Of a stretch of DNA of 64,000 nt, positions 52,255 to 61,183 are shown piece by piece. Position 1 is the first letter of the stretch. Every line of letters begins with the position of its first letter. The translations under genes were made by a program, and so were the position numbers. Origin of the DNA: Allobosea sp. Root381 (GTDB taxonomy: Bacteria > Pseudomonadota > Alphaproteobacteria > Rhizobiales > Beijerinckiaceae); NCBI RefSeq assembly GCF_001429395.1, contig NZ_LMJT01000015.1:1-64000 (forward strand), written 5' to 3'. The notes under the pieces are model-generated. The model was not told the DNA's origin. It made no database searches and was given only the letters and a program-made list of their open reading frames with translations.

Positions 52255-53006
52255 GACAAGGTCCAGACGAGAACGGCCGAGCGGCGATGGCAGGACAGTC
52301 GGAAGCCGCCCGGAACCGGTTCGGCCTGTTTCGTGAGATGGGCGAGAAGCGCTGGGCGCCGGGAATCGTCCGGCGCCCAGCCCAGCCGGTCGGCCTGGAA
52401 GGTGGCGAAGCGCCCGAGCTCCGACAGGACGAGCGAGAAGGTCCAGTCGGTCGCGTCGGAGCGGTCGGGCAGATCCCCGCCAAGCTGCGGCAGGACGCGT
52501 TCGATGCCGGGCGTCTCGTCCTCGCCATGCCATTCGCGCGGCAGGCAGGCGGCCAGGATCAGCCCCTTGGGGCCCTGCTGCGCGGGCACGACCCAGATGA
52601 TCCGGCGGCGCGCCCATTGCCGGCAGCGTGCGTGGAAGCGAGGGGCATCGCCGAAATAACCCGGCATGGTCGCGGCCAGCACCGTATCCGCCGGCTCGCA
52701 GGCGACGGCGGGCTCGTCCCAACCCGCCGGAATCACGGCTGGCGGGTGCGCAAGCGCGGCGAGGCGCCCCTGCATGGTCGGCGAGGGCTCGATCGCGGTC
52801 CATTTCCGGCCCGGCCGGCGCAGTGCGGCGCCGAGCTGCCCGCCGCCGGCACCGATATCGACGAGATCGCCGATATCCGGAACCAGCTGGCGGATCAGCG
52901 GCGCGACGCGCGCCACATAGTCGGAGGAATCGATGGCGCTGGCATAGAGCGCGAGCGGATCGAGCGCGACGGCAGGGGCGAGCTCGCGAGAAGGCAAGGC
53001 AGTCAT
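52251..53006 (-). CDS. Class I SAM-dependent methyltransferase-like protein in the cobalamin operon
   Basis: A 251-residue cytoplasmic protein. Motif I of class I methyltransferases is at residues 50-56 (VDIGAGGGQLG), with an acidic residue ending strand 2 in 'KWTAIEPSPTM'. Later motifs are weak ('ADTVLAATMPGYFGD'). It is the first gene after the cobalamin riboswitch and overlaps the receptor gene by four bases. I do not know a defined function for such a protein in B12 uptake. It might modify a corrinoid precursor or act in B12-dependent metabolism. Methyl transfer itself is inferred only from motif I. Confidence 0.75.
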   Translation of the reverse strand: MTALPSRELAPAVALDPLALYASAIDSSDYVARVAPLIRQLVPDIGDLVDIGAGGGQLGAALRRPGRKWTAIEPSPTMQGRLAALAHPPAVIPAGWDEPAVACEPADTVLAATMPGYFGDAPRFHARCRQWARRRIIWVVPAQQGPKGLILAACLPREWHGEDETPGIERVLPQLGGDLPDRSDATDWTFSLVLSELGRFATFQADRLGWAPDDSRRPALLAHLTKQAEPVPGGFRLSCHRRSAVLVWTLS

Positions 53007-53251
53007 GCGATGCTTAATAATGAAACATTATAACATTGCAAATGCAATAGCGCCCGCGCTGCCTGAGGCGCACTCGCACTGCAGCGCCGACGGCAATCCG
53101 CCCCCAGCGGGCCAGTTTTATCCATGGTCACGGTCGACAGCCCCTCGCTGATGCGGGCGGGGCTAGGTGGACGCTCACTGAGAGAACGGGCCGGCGAGGG
53201 CGCGCGTCTCGGCGGCGACCCGCCGGGCACCCCGCCAGCGCGACATCCTCA
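53007..53251 (-). other. Leader between cobalamin riboswitch and first gene
   Basis: These 245 bases form the transcript leader after the riboswitch. The part near 53010-53050 is AT-rich. No gene is visible. An expression platform, either a terminator or a structure that hides the ribosome site, should lie here, but I could not identify one with confidence. The remaining gap at 53444-53545 should hold the promoter. Confidence 0.4.
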
Positions 53252-53443
53252 CTGCTGTCGAGGCAGGTCTCCTGGCTCGCGGGTCGTCGCTTCCGGCCGT
53301 CTTCCCGGCGCGGACGCCAGTGACTTCATGGCCGGAAACTCACCGCTCACAGTTGCGGGGGCAGCTCCGGGTTTCGCGCAAGACCGCGCGTCACCGGATT
53401 CCCTCTTAGCTCCGGATCGCTCCGGAGACCTCGACGCCAGCAG
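53252..53443 (-). promoter_or_regulatory. Cobalamin riboswitch
   Basis: Reading the minus strand, all main landmarks are present in order. P1 5' arm is CTGCTG..TCGAGG at 53443-53427. The segment AGAGGGAATCCGGTGAC is near 53408-53390, the conserved CTGCCCCCGCAACTG at 53365-53351, and the B12 box GCCAGGAGACCTGCC at 53276-53262. P1 3' arm CCTCGACAGCAG ends at 53252. The two P1 arms pair over 12 bp with a 3-base bulge. Adenosyl- or hydroxocobalamin binding should switch off the downstream methyltransferase-like gene, receptor and importer. Confidence 0.95.
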
Positions 53444-53545
53444 CCTAGATGGCGAGATTGTGGCGTCAAGCTGTCAGTCGCGTGTCGAGGATTGCGTTGT
53501 GGATGGGAGCGACAAACGTGCCATGTACGGGGCAACCCGGGGCGA

Positions 53546-54295
53546 TCAAAGGACGTGGCGCAGCACCATCTCCAGCCCCAGCAGCATCAGGCAGATCAGG
53601 AAGCCCCGGCGGAAGGCGGCCGGGCTGATCAGCCTCCGCACGAACTGCCCTGCCCACATGCCGGCAAGGGCGGGCACGACCGCGAGGGCCGAAAGCGTGA
53701 TTTGGTCGAGCTGGAATGAGCCGCGCGCCCCGAGGCCGATCGCCAGTGCGATCGTCGATATGGTGAAAGACAGCCCGAGCGCCTGGACGAGATCGTCCTT
53801 CTCGAAGCCGAGAGCCTGGAGATACGGTACCGCGGGAATGACGAAGACGCCGGTGCCGCCGGTCACGGCGCCTGTTGTCGCGCCGATGGCCGGCGACAGC
53901 CAGGCCTCGAGGCGCTTCGGCACTTCGAGCTGGCGCGCGAACAGCGTGTAGGCCGAATAGATGACGAGTGCGCTGCCGAGAGCGACGCTCGTCAGGCGCG
54001 TATCGCCACTGGCCAGCAGCGAGGTGCCCAGCACCGTCCCGACGACGATGGCGAGCATCATCGGCCAGAGCCTGCGGATGAGCGGGCCGAGGCTGGGGCC
54101 GGCAAGGAGCTGCCAGAGATTGGTCACGAATGACGGGATGATCAGCAGGCTCGCCGCTGCAAGAGGCGAGACGATGGCGCCGAGCACGCCCATCGCCACC
54201 GTCGGCAGCCCCATGCCGGTCACGCCCTTGACGATGCCCGCGGCGAAGAAGGTGGCGGCGACGGCGATGAGGAGTGGGGTCGAGAGATCGAACAT
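53546..54295 (-). CDS. TauE/SafE-family membrane transporter
   Basis: A 249-residue inner-membrane protein with about eight predicted helices and the repeated family motif 'GIVKGVTGMGLPTVAMGVLG' early and 'GATTGAVTGGTGVFVIPAVP' in the second half. Members export or import sulfite, sulfoacetate or related organosulfur anions, but many are uncharacterised. I chose the ATG at 54295, where a typical N-terminus starts; ATG at 54325 is an alternative. It is divergent from a LysR regulator 98 bases away, the likely controller. Sulfate activation genes lie 4 kb further on, but they are not in the same operon. Confidence 0.87.
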   Translation of the reverse strand: MFDLSTPLLIAVAATFFAAGIVKGVTGMGLPTVAMGVLGAIVSPLAAASLLIIPSFVTNLWQLLAGPSLGPLIRRLWPMMLAIVVGTVLGTSLLASGDTRLTSVALGSALVIYSAYTLFARQLEVPKRLEAWLSPAIGATTGAVTGGTGVFVIPAVPYLQALGFEKDDLVQALGLSFTISTIALAIGLGARGSFQLDQITLSALAVVPALAGMWAGQFVRRLISPAAFRRGFLICLMLLGLEMVLRHVL

Positions 54296-54392
54296 CAGCT
54301 CTGGATAGGCCGGCTGACGGCGCATGCAATGCGGATTCTCCGTAGCCTGCCTTCGGTTCGCCCGAAGCCTCATCTTCTGCTAACCCTTCCGC

Positions 54393-55283
54393 ATGCGCTT
54401 CGACCTGACCGATCTGCGCCTGTTCCTCGCCGTGGTCGATGCGGGCAGCATCACCCATGGTGCGGCCGAGGCGGGGCTGTCGCTGCCGGCGGCAAGCGAG
54501 CGGCTGCGCGACATGGAGGCCGCCGGCGGCGTCGCATTGCTCGAGCGCGGGCGGCGCGGGGTCACCACCACCGAAGCCGGCGCAGCGCTTGCCCATCACG
54601 CACGCACCATCCTGCACCAGGTCGCGCAGATGCGCGGCGAGCTCGGCGAACATGCCAGGGGCCTGCGCACGACCATCCGGCTGCATGCGAATACGGCGGC
54701 GATCACGGAATTCCTGCCCGGGCGCCTGGCGAGCTGGATGGCTGCGAATCCGCAATCCGATATCGAGCTGAAGGAGCGGCAGAGTGCGGAAATCGCCCGC
54801 AATGTCACCGCCGGCTTCGCGGAGATCGGCATCCTGTCGGATGCGGTCGATCCGGGCGACCTCACGCTGCGGCCCTTTGCGACCGATCGGCTGATCGTGG
54901 TGGCGCCGCGCGGCGATGCGCTGACGGCGATGGCGCGGGTTCGCTTCGCCGATGTGCTCGACCGGCATTTCATCGGGCTGGCAGGCGGCGCCTTGCAGGA
55001 TCACATCGAGGCGCAGGCGGCGAAGATCGGCGCCAGGCTCAAGATCAGGGTCAGGCTGCGCAGCTTCGACGGGATCTGCGAGATGGCGAGCGCAGGCGCC
55101 GGGGTGGGGATCGTCCCGGAAGCCGCCGCGCGCCGTTGCCGGCGCTCCGTGCCACTCGCCGCCATTCGCCTGTGCGAGGACTGGGCGACGCGCCGGCTTT
55201 CGGTCTGCATCCGCGACGAGGCCGATCTGACGGCGCCGGGAAGGAGTCTGTTCGAGCATCTGACGTCGAACGCGCGGCCGTGA
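54393..55283 (+). CDS. LysR-family transcriptional regulator
   Basis: A 296-residue regulator with HTH 'RLFLAVVDAGSITHGAAEAG', 'LSLPAASERLRDMEAAGGVA' and a normal effector domain ('TTIRLHANTAAITEFLPGRL', 'AGFAEIGILSDAVDPGDLTL'). It is divergent from the TauE-type gene and convergent with the DMT-type gene. The first is its probable target. Its effector is unknown. Confidence 0.92.
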   Translation: MRFDLTDLRLFLAVVDAGSITHGAAEAGLSLPAASERLRDMEAAGGVALLERGRRGVTTTEAGAALAHHARTILHQVAQMRGELGEHARGLRTTIRLHANTAAITEFLPGRLASWMAANPQSDIELKERQSAEIARNVTAGFAEIGILSDAVDPGDLTLRPFATDRLIVVAPRGDALTAMARVRFADVLDRHFIGLAGGALQDHIEAQAAKIGARLKIRVRLRSFDGICEMASAGAGVGIVPEAAARRCRRSVPLAAIRLCEDWATRRLSVCIRDEADLTAPGRSLFEHLTSNARP

Positions 55284-55299
55284 CGCGGCCGCAGGCTGC

Positions 55300-56184
55300 T
55301 CAGCCCGCGCGGCGCAGGCCCAGCACCGTGCCGCAGGTGACGAGTCCGAGCCCGGCCAGGGAGGCTCCGCTCGGAGCTTCGCCGAGCAGCAGATAGCCGC
55401 CCAACGCCGTAAGCCCGGGCACAGTCGCGGTGAACAGGGCGATCTCGGCCGCGCCCAGCAGCGCGACGGCTCGCGTGTAGATGAAGACGGACAGCGCACC
55501 GATCAGCACGCCCTGGAAGAAGCCCTGTAGGGCGATGTCGGGCCATGCGGCCGAGAACAGCGTGGTCCCGGGCAACGCGGCATAGACCGGCAGGAAGAGG
55601 GTCGCGGAGATGCCTGCAACGATGGCCGCTGCTTTCACGGCCGGTATGCCCATGCGCTTCGCATAGAGCCCGTAGCCGGACCAGCAGAAGGAGGCGGCGA
55701 GCAGGCAGAAATCGCCCATGAGGACAGTGCCTGCAGAGAGCCGCGACCCGTCCCAGATCACCACGGCCACGCCGATCGGGATGGCGCCCAATGAGACCTG
55801 TCGGCTCCGCTCCATCCCGCATCCGCAGAACAGCTTGAGCAGCAGCGCCGTCGTCAGCGGCAGCGCGCCGTGGATGAGGATGGAGCCGTGGGCCGCCGGT
55901 GCGAGCGCAAAGCCCGCATAGGCGAAGAGGCCGAAGCCTAGCCCACCCAGAGCGGCGAGCAGCACGGCCTCGGCCGGACGCAGGCCGCTCAGCCCGTGCC
56001 GGATAAGGATAGGCGACAGCACGAGCCCGCCGACGCCGAAGCGCAACGCGGCGATGTCCGGCAGCGTGAGTTCGGTCGACAACCCCATGCGCGAGATCAG
56101 CACGAAGGCGCAGAACAGGCTGACGACAGCGCAGGCATAGGCGACCCCGCGCACGCGCTGGGTCGCGACCGCGTTCACCTGCAT
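55300..56184 (-). CDS. DMT-superfamily (EamA) transporter
   Basis: A 294-residue membrane protein with ten predicted helices in two EamA repeats ('LPDIAALRFGVGGLVLSPIL' in the first half, 'LLAASFCWSGYGLYAKRMGI' in the second). It ends in 'AGLGLVTCGTVLGLRRAG'. Members usually export amino acids or small metabolites. The ATG at 56184 overlaps the stop of the DUF1330-like gene by one base. The long frame upstream is shadow coding over that gene. Confidence 0.9.
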   Translation of the reverse strand: MQVNAVATQRVRGVAYACAVVSLFCAFVLISRMGLSTELTLPDIAALRFGVGGLVLSPILIRHGLSGLRPAEAVLLAALGGLGFGLFAYAGFALAPAAHGSILIHGALPLTTALLLKLFCGCGMERSRQVSLGAIPIGVAVVIWDGSRLSAGTVLMGDFCLLAASFCWSGYGLYAKRMGIPAVKAAAIVAGISATLFLPVYAALPGTTLFSAAWPDIALQGFFQGVLIGALSVFIYTRAVALLGAAEIALFTATVPGLTALGGYLLLGEAPSGASLAGLGLVTCGTVLGLRRAG

Positions 56185-56609
56185 CAAGCGACACCGTCGA
56201 AGCTTGTCCCGCCGGGAAGCACGCCGAGGCGGATGAGACGGCTGTCGGCGACGGCGGCGAGGCGATGTTCCATCGCTTCGCGATAGATCGGATCGCGCAG
56301 CATGTCGGCGAAGGCGCCGGGGCTCGGATACTTCGCGATGAAGCAGATGTCCCAGGTCTCGTCTTCGGGGCCGATCATCCCGAGTTCGAAGCGACCGCGC
56401 CAGACGATCCGGCCGCCGAGCCGGGCGAACACCGCAGCGCTGATCCGGCCGTAGCGCGCATAGGCATCCGCGCCGGTGGCCTCGCGACCATCCGGATAGC
56501 GAGCCGCGCCGTGCAGGCGGATCAGGTTGAGCATATGCACCGGCCCGGGCCGGTCGTCCGCCCGAAAGGCGGCGAATGTCTCGCGCGAGAAGGTCGTGAA
56601 GGCTGTCAT
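56184..56609 (-). CDS. DUF1330-like dimeric alpha/beta-barrel protein
   Basis: A 141-residue cytoplasmic protein of unknown function. '[20 protein letters not shown]', '[20 protein letters not shown]' and '[20 protein letters not shown]' match the small ferredoxin-like fold of the DUF1330/EthD-related group. GGGG precedes the ATG at 56609 by 7 bases. It lies between an enoyl-CoA hydratase and a DMT exporter, both on the same strand and nearly touching, so the three form an operon. The family has no settled biochemical role. Confidence 0.78.
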   Translation of the reverse strand: MTAFTTFSRETFAAFRADDRPGPVHMLNLIRLHGAARYPDGREATGADAYARYGRISAAVFARLGGRIVWRGRFELGMIGPEDETWDICFIAKYPSPGAFADMLRDPIYREAMEHRLAAVADSRLIRLGVLPGGTSFDGVA

Positions 56610-56626
56610 GGCCGTGCCCCGTCGCC

Positions 56627-57442
56627 TCACTCCGCCGCCGCGTTGAGCGACCAGGAGCCCGGATAGTTCGGCTTGCGCCGCGACATCCAGGCATCCAGCC
56701 CCTCGCGAAGATCGGCGGTCGGGGCCATGCGGGCGAATTGCTCGCCTTCGATCAGGAGGCCTTCGGCGATGCTCTGGTTGATCCCACGCGTCACCGCCCT
56801 GAGGATGCTCGCCGCCGCCAGGGGCGAATGCCGGAGGATCCGCCCTGCCAGATCGCGTGCCGCCGGCAGGAGATCCGCATGCGCCACGAGCTGGTTGATC
56901 AGGCCGAGTTCGAGGGCCCGCTGCGGTGTGAAGACGTCGCCGGTCAGCAGCAGTTCGAGTGCCCGCTTGCGCCCGGCCAGGCGCGGCAGGCGTTGCGTGC
57001 CGCCGAAGGTCGGCGGCATGCCGAGATTGATCTCCGGCTTGGCGAAGGAAGCGCGGTCGCTCGCGATGGCGAGCGGCACGGCCTCGGTGATCTCGCAGCC
57101 GCCGCCGAAGGCAAGCCCGTTCACAGCGGCGATGATCGGCTTCGGGAACGCCTCCAGCCGTGCCGTCAGCCGCTGGCCGCGCGTGACGAAGTCACGCATG
57201 GCGACATCGGCGCCACGCGCCACGCTCCGCGAGAATTCGTGGATGTCGCCGCCTGCCGAGAAGGCACGGTCCCCTGCGCCGGTCAGGATGACCGCGCGGA
57301 TGCCATCATCGATCTCGATGGCGTCGAGCAGCTCCAGCAGCCGGTCGATCAGGGCGTAGCTCAATGCATTGAGCTTTTCGGGGCGGTTGAGGGTCAGGGT
57401 CGCGATCGCATCGCGCGTCTCGGTCAGGACGAGGTCGGTCAT
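56627..57442 (-). CDS. Enoyl-CoA hydratase/isomerase
   Basis: A 271-residue crotonase-fold enzyme. The CoA and oxyanion segments are '[20 protein letters not shown]', '[14 protein letters not shown]' and '[20 protein letters not shown]'. Candidate catalytic glutamates are E117 (GGGCEI) and E137 ([16 protein letters not shown]), both matching hydratase positions. It is the first gene of the three-gene minus-strand operon and is divergent from the TetR gene at 57528. The TetR palindrome at 57496-57519 lies between the two starts. Confidence 0.9.
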   Translation of the reverse strand: MTDLVLTETRDAIATLTLNRPEKLNALSYALIDRLLELLDAIEIDDGIRAVILTGAGDRAFSAGGDIHEFSRSVARGADVAMRDFVTRGQRLTARLEAFPKPIIAAVNGLAFGGGCEITEAVPLAIASDRASFAKPEINLGMPPTFGGTQRLPRLAGRKRALELLLTGDVFTPQRALELGLINQLVAHADLLPAARDLAGRILRHSPLAAASILRAVTRGINQSIAEGLLIEGEQFARMAPTADLREGLDAWMSRRKPNYPGSWSLNAAAE

Positions 57443-57495
57443 CCGGTTTCCTTTGCACTAATTGGCTGGATCAGGATCAACGCCTTTCCGGTTTC

Positions 57496-57519
57496 TGTAT
57501 ATTCACTAGTCGGTATACA
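57496..57519. promoter_or_regulatory. TetR-type operator
   Basis: The 24-bp element TGTATA-N12-TATACA has perfect 6-bp arms, and its centre ACTAGT is also palindromic, giving 9 of 12 paired positions. It lies 54 bases from the enoyl-CoA hydratase start and touches the TetR start region, so it suits mutual control and autoregulation by the TetR protein. Confidence 0.65.
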
Positions 57520-57527
57520 TGGGCATC

Positions 57528-58139
57528 ATGTCCGATGCCTCGAAGCCGACGCGCAAGCGCATCATCGACGCCGCAAGCAAGCTCTTCTACGCGGAGGGTA
57601 TCGGCCGCGTCAGCGTCGATGCGGTCGCCGAGAAGGCAGGGTTGACCAAGCGGACGCTGTACTACCACTTCAAGAGCAAGGACGATCTGGTCGCCGCCTA
57701 TCTCGATGCGCGCGACCAGCCCAACCTGAAGCAGATGGCCGGCTGGTTCGACGATGCCGAGGGCGGGCCCGATCGCAAGGTCGAGGCGATCTTCTCCAAC
57801 CTGGCGCGCGTCGCCCGCCATCCGAAGTGGAAGGGTTGCGGCTTCCTGCGCACGGCCGCGGAGCTCGCCGCAATGCCGGGGCATCCGGCCGTCAAGGCCG
57901 GCGCGCGGCACAAGGCGAACTTCGAGAACTGGTTGGCGAGCGAATTCACCGGCCGCCGCCTCGCCGAGCCCGAGATACTCGCCCGCGAGATCGTCCTGCT
58001 GATGGACGGCGCCTTCTCGATCACGCTGGTTCACCGAAATCCGGCCTATATCGAGGCCGCGGGGCGCGCTGCCGCCACGCTCGTGCGGGCGCGAGGTTCG
58101 CTCGGCCGCGAAGAGGAAAGCTTCGCGCCGGTTACTTGA
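57528..58139 (+). CDS. TetR-family transcriptional regulator
   Basis: A 203-residue regulator. The N-terminal HTH reads '[20 protein letters not shown]' and '[20 protein letters not shown]'. The helical ligand domain has '[20 protein letters not shown]', common in the AcrR-like group that controls fatty-acyl or drug-like substrates. I prefer the ATG at 57528, which has GGG 5 bases upstream; ATG 57519 overlaps the operator. It likely represses itself and the divergent enoyl-CoA hydratase operon. Confidence 0.9.
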   Translation: MSDASKPTRKRIIDAASKLFYAEGIGRVSVDAVAEKAGLTKRTLYYHFKSKDDLVAAYLDARDQPNLKQMAGWFDDAEGGPDRKVEAIFSNLARVARHPKWKGCGFLRTAAELAAMPGHPAVKAGARHKANFENWLASEFTGRRLAEPEILAREIVLLMDGAFSITLVHRNPAYIEAAGRAAATLVRARGSLGREEESFAPVT

Positions 58140-58270
58140 CGCTCAAACCGGCGGTCACGAAGGCCTTGCGACGGCTGCGAATACCGCCGTTGACACCTTT
58201 CGCTAGGGCAGGCAGATCATGGTTCGGCGCTGCCGAGAGGCGGTGGCGCCAGTGCCGGGCATGTCGAGAC

Positions 58271-59164
58271 GTGAATCAACTCAGGAGGCTCGAGGAGGAG
58301 GCGATCTTCCTTTTGCGGGAGACGACCGCACTGTTTCAGCGTCCGGTCATGCTCTATTCGATCGGGAAGGACTCGACGGTTCTCGCCCATCTTGCGGCCA
58401 AGGCGTTCTGGCCGGCAAAGCCGCCCTTTCCTCTGCTCCACATCGACACGACCTGGAAATTCCGCGACATGATCGCGTTTCGCGATCGGCTGGTCCAGGC
58501 GCTTGGCTTCGATCTGCAGGTGCATGTCAATCGGCAAGGGCTGGAGCACGGTGTCACGCCGTTCTCCGTCGATGCGACCGCCTACACACGCATCATGAAG
58601 ACCGATGCGCTCAAGCAGGCCCTGGAGCGCGGTGGCTTCGATGTCGCGATCGGCGGGGCGCGGCGGGACGAGGAGAAGAGCCGCGCAAAGGAGCGCATGT
58701 TTTCGCTGCGCAGCCCGCAGCATGGCTGGGAGCCGCGCAGCCAGCGACCCGAATTCTGGCGGCTGGCGAACCCGCATCTGCGCCCCGGCGAGACCATGCG
58801 CGTCTTTCCGCTGTCGAACTGGAGCGAGCGCGACGTCTGGCGCTACACGCTGGCCGAAGGCATCCCGATCGTCCCGCTCTATCTCTCGCAGGCGCGGCCC
58901 GTTGTGCAGCGCGGCGAGGCGCTGATCGTCGTGGATGACGAGCGCTTTGCGCTCCAGCCTGGCGAGGCGCCGCAATCCCGATCCGTGCGCTTCCGGTCGC
59001 TGGGCTGCTATCCGCTGAGCGCGGCCGTGGAGTCCAAAGCCGCCACGGTTGCGGCAATCGTGGCCGAACTCGAAGCGACCACGACTTCGGAGCGGCATGG
59101 CCGGCTGATCGATGGCGCAGGCGCGGCGTCGATGGAGGCCAAGAAGCGAGAGGGCTATTTTTGA
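58271..59164 (+). CDS. cysD: Sulfate adenylyltransferase subunit 2
   Basis: A 297-residue ATP sulfurylase small subunit that adenylates sulfate to APS in the cytoplasm. The PP-loop SIGKDST is at residues 30-36, followed by '[20 protein letters not shown]', and the family segment '[19 protein letters not shown]' is intact. It ends in [10 protein letters not shown], the typical CysD tail. I chose GTG at 58271, which gives the usual '[17 protein letters not shown]' start; the open frame upstream has no coding character. It overlaps cysNC by four bases. Confidence 0.93.
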   Translation: MNQLRRLEEEAIFLLRETTALFQRPVMLYSIGKDSTVLAHLAAKAFWPAKPPFPLLHIDTTWKFRDMIAFRDRLVQALGFDLQVHVNRQGLEHGVTPFSVDATAYTRIMKTDALKQALERGGFDVAIGGARRDEEKSRAKERMFSLRSPQHGWEPRSQRPEFWRLANPHLRPGETMRVFPLSNWSERDVWRYTLAEGIPIVPLYLSQARPVVQRGEALIVVDDERFALQPGEAPQSRSVRFRSLGCYPLSAAVESKAATVAAIVAELEATTTSERHGRLIDGAGAASMEAKKREGYF

Positions 59165-61065
59165 ATCCCGTTTCTGCGGCCTATCAGACGATTTTCGGCA
59201 CGCCCGAAATTGCGCCGCCCTCCAATCGCCCGCCGGCCTTGCGCATCCTGTCCTGCGGTGCGGTCGATGACGGAAAATCGACCCTCATCGGGCGCCTCCT
59301 CTTCGAAGCGGGGGCCGTTCCCGATGACCAGAGGGCGGCTCTTGCCGCGGATTCGCGCCGTTACGGAGCGGCCGATGGCGATATCGATTATGCGTTGCTG
59401 ACGGACGGGCTCGAGGCCGAGCGCGAGCGCAACATCACGATCGATGTCGCCTATCGCTACATGTCGACGGCGAGCCGCGATTTCATCATCGCCGACACCC
59501 CCGGCCACGAGCAGTTCACCGCCAACATGGCGACCGGAGCCTCGCAATGCGAGGTCGCGATCATTCTGGCCGATGCCGCGCGCGGGCTTCGGCAGCAGAG
59601 CTTCCGGCATGCCGCCATCTGCAGCATTCTCGGCATCCGCCACGTCGTTCTGGCCGTGAACAAGATGGACAAGGTCGGGTTCTCGCAGGAGCGCTTCCGC
59701 GAGATCGCCGAGGCCTTCGCGCCTGTCGCCGGGCATCTGAACCTCGACGTCGTCGCGATCCCGCTCTCCGCCCGCCATGGCGACAATGTCGCGGTCGCGA
59801 GCCGATCGATGGGCTGGTACGAAGGCCGCACGCTCCTGGAGCATCTCGAACGTCTCGAGATCGCTCAGGCCGGCGATACCGCCGGCCTGCGCCTGCCGAT
59901 CCAGGGCGTCTGCCGCACGGCCGCGGGCGAGCGCTTCTATCTGGGAACGATCGCCGCTGGGACGCTCTCGCCCGGCGAGCGGGTTCGGGTCGCGGTCAGC
60001 GGGGCCGAGGCCACGGTCGAGCGGCTGGTGGGCGTCGAAGGCCCGCTCGGCCGGGCCGGTCGGGGCGAGGCGGTGGCCGTTTCATTCGCCCCGGAGATCG
60101 ATCTCGGGCGCGGCGACCTGCTGCATGGGGATGCCGACGCTCCCGGTTGCTCCAATCATTTCTCGGCACATGTCATCTGGTTCGGCGAGCGGCCACTCTT
60201 CGCCGGCCGCGATTATGAGCTCCGCCTCGGGACCTTCGCCAGCCCGGTGACCGTGACGGCGATACGGGGCAAGCTCGATATCGTCAGCGGGCTGCGGGTC
60301 GCGGCGGCCGAAATCGAGCGCGACGACATCGCGATCTGTCACCTGGCGACGCCCGGACTGATCGCGTTCGACGCTTACGCCCGCTGCGCACCCACCGGCA
60401 GCTTCCTGCTGATCGACCGGGTGAGCGGCGCGACGGTCGCGGCCGGGATGGTCCGCAACGCCCTCGACCGCGGCAGCAACCTGTTCGCGCAGAGGCTGAC
60501 GGTGGATCGGCAGGCGCGCGAGGCGTTGCTCGGTCAGAAGGGAGCGGTTCTCTGGTTCACCGGGCTGTCCGGTGCAGGCAAGTCGACCATCGCCGATGCC
60601 CTCGAGCGCAGGCTGCACGCAAGGCGCAAGCTCACGATCCTGCTGGATGGCGACAATATCCGGCTCGGGCTGAACCGCGATCTGGGGTTCACCGAGGGGG
60701 ACCGCGTCGAGAACCTGCGCCGCGTTGCGGAAGTCGCCAGGCTGATGGTCGATGCCGGGTTGATCGTGCTGTGCAGCTTCATCTCGCCCTTTGCCGCCGA
60801 CCGGGCGATGCTGCGCGAGCGTCTCGCAGGCAGCCCCTTCTTCGAGCTGTTCGTCGATGCGCCTCTCGACATCTGCGAGCGGCGCGATCCGAAGGGGCTC
60901 TACGCGAAGGCGCGCCGCGGCGAGATCCGCAATTTCACCGGCGTCGACTCGGCTTATGAACGCCCCGCCGCTCCGGACGTCGTTCTCGACAGCAGCCGCT
61001 GCGAGCCCGACGAACTCGCCGATCGCGTCATGAGTCTGCTGGTGGAACGGGGTATTGCCATCTAG
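59161..61065 (+). CDS. cysNC: Bifunctional sulfate adenylyltransferase subunit 1 / adenylylsulfate kinase
   Basis: A 634-residue fusion. The GTPase part has P-loop GAVDDGKS (residues 33-40), DTPGHEQF (from residue 112) and NKMD (167-170), driving APS synthesis together with CysD. From about residue 460 the APS kinase domain begins, with P-loop GLSGAGKST, '[20 protein letters not shown]' and '[20 protein letters not shown]'; it makes PAPS. It starts with TTG inside the cysD stop (TTGA). The fused form is common in Rhizobiales (NodQ-like), but no nod genes are nearby. PAPS could feed assimilation or sulfation. Confidence 0.94.
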   Translation: MNPVSAAYQTIFGTPEIAPPSNRPPALRILSCGAVDDGKSTLIGRLLFEAGAVPDDQRAALAADSRRYGAADGDIDYALLTDGLEAERERNITIDVAYRYMSTASRDFIIADTPGHEQFTANMATGASQCEVAIILADAARGLRQQSFRHAAICSILGIRHVVLAVNKMDKVGFSQERFREIAEAFAPVAGHLNLDVVAIPLSARHGDNVAVASRSMGWYEGRTLLEHLERLEIAQAGDTAGLRLPIQGVCRTAAGERFYLGTIAAGTLSPGERVRVAVSGAEATVERLVGVEGPLGRAGRGEAVAVSFAPEIDLGRGDLLHGDADAPGCSNHFSAHVIWFGERPLFAGRDYELRLGTFASPVTVTAIRGKLDIVSGLRVAAAEIERDDIAICHLATPGLIAFDAYARCAPTGSFLLIDRVSGATVAAGMVRNALDRGSNLFAQRLTVDRQAREALLGQKGAVLWFTGLSGAGKSTIADALERRLHARRKLTILLDGDNIRLGLNRDLGFTEGDRVENLRRVAEVARLMVDAGLIVLCSFISPFAADRAMLRERLAGSPFFELFVDAPLDICERRDPKGLYAKARRGEIRNFTGVDSAYERPAAPDVVLDSSRCEPDELADRVMSLLVERGIAI

Positions 61066-61183
61066 CCGAGCCTCGACCATCGGCCGCGACAAGCAGGCGA
61101 CATTGCGCGCTCCCATGAAGTGATCGAGGATGCCGGCGAAGCTCCTGCTGAACTATGCGCGACAGGCTTTTAGGGGGACAGGC

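Noticed and set aside
49432-52659. Plus-strand frame of 1,075 codons over the B12 receptor and binding-protein genes
   Set aside because: It spans several real minus-strand genes and the motif-bearing receptor; it is a GC-driven shadow frame.
58271-61065. Reading cysD-cysNC as nodulation genes nodP-nodQ
   Set aside because: The fused CysNC form is shared with NodQ, but no other nod gene or nod box is visible, so sulfate activation is the safer call.
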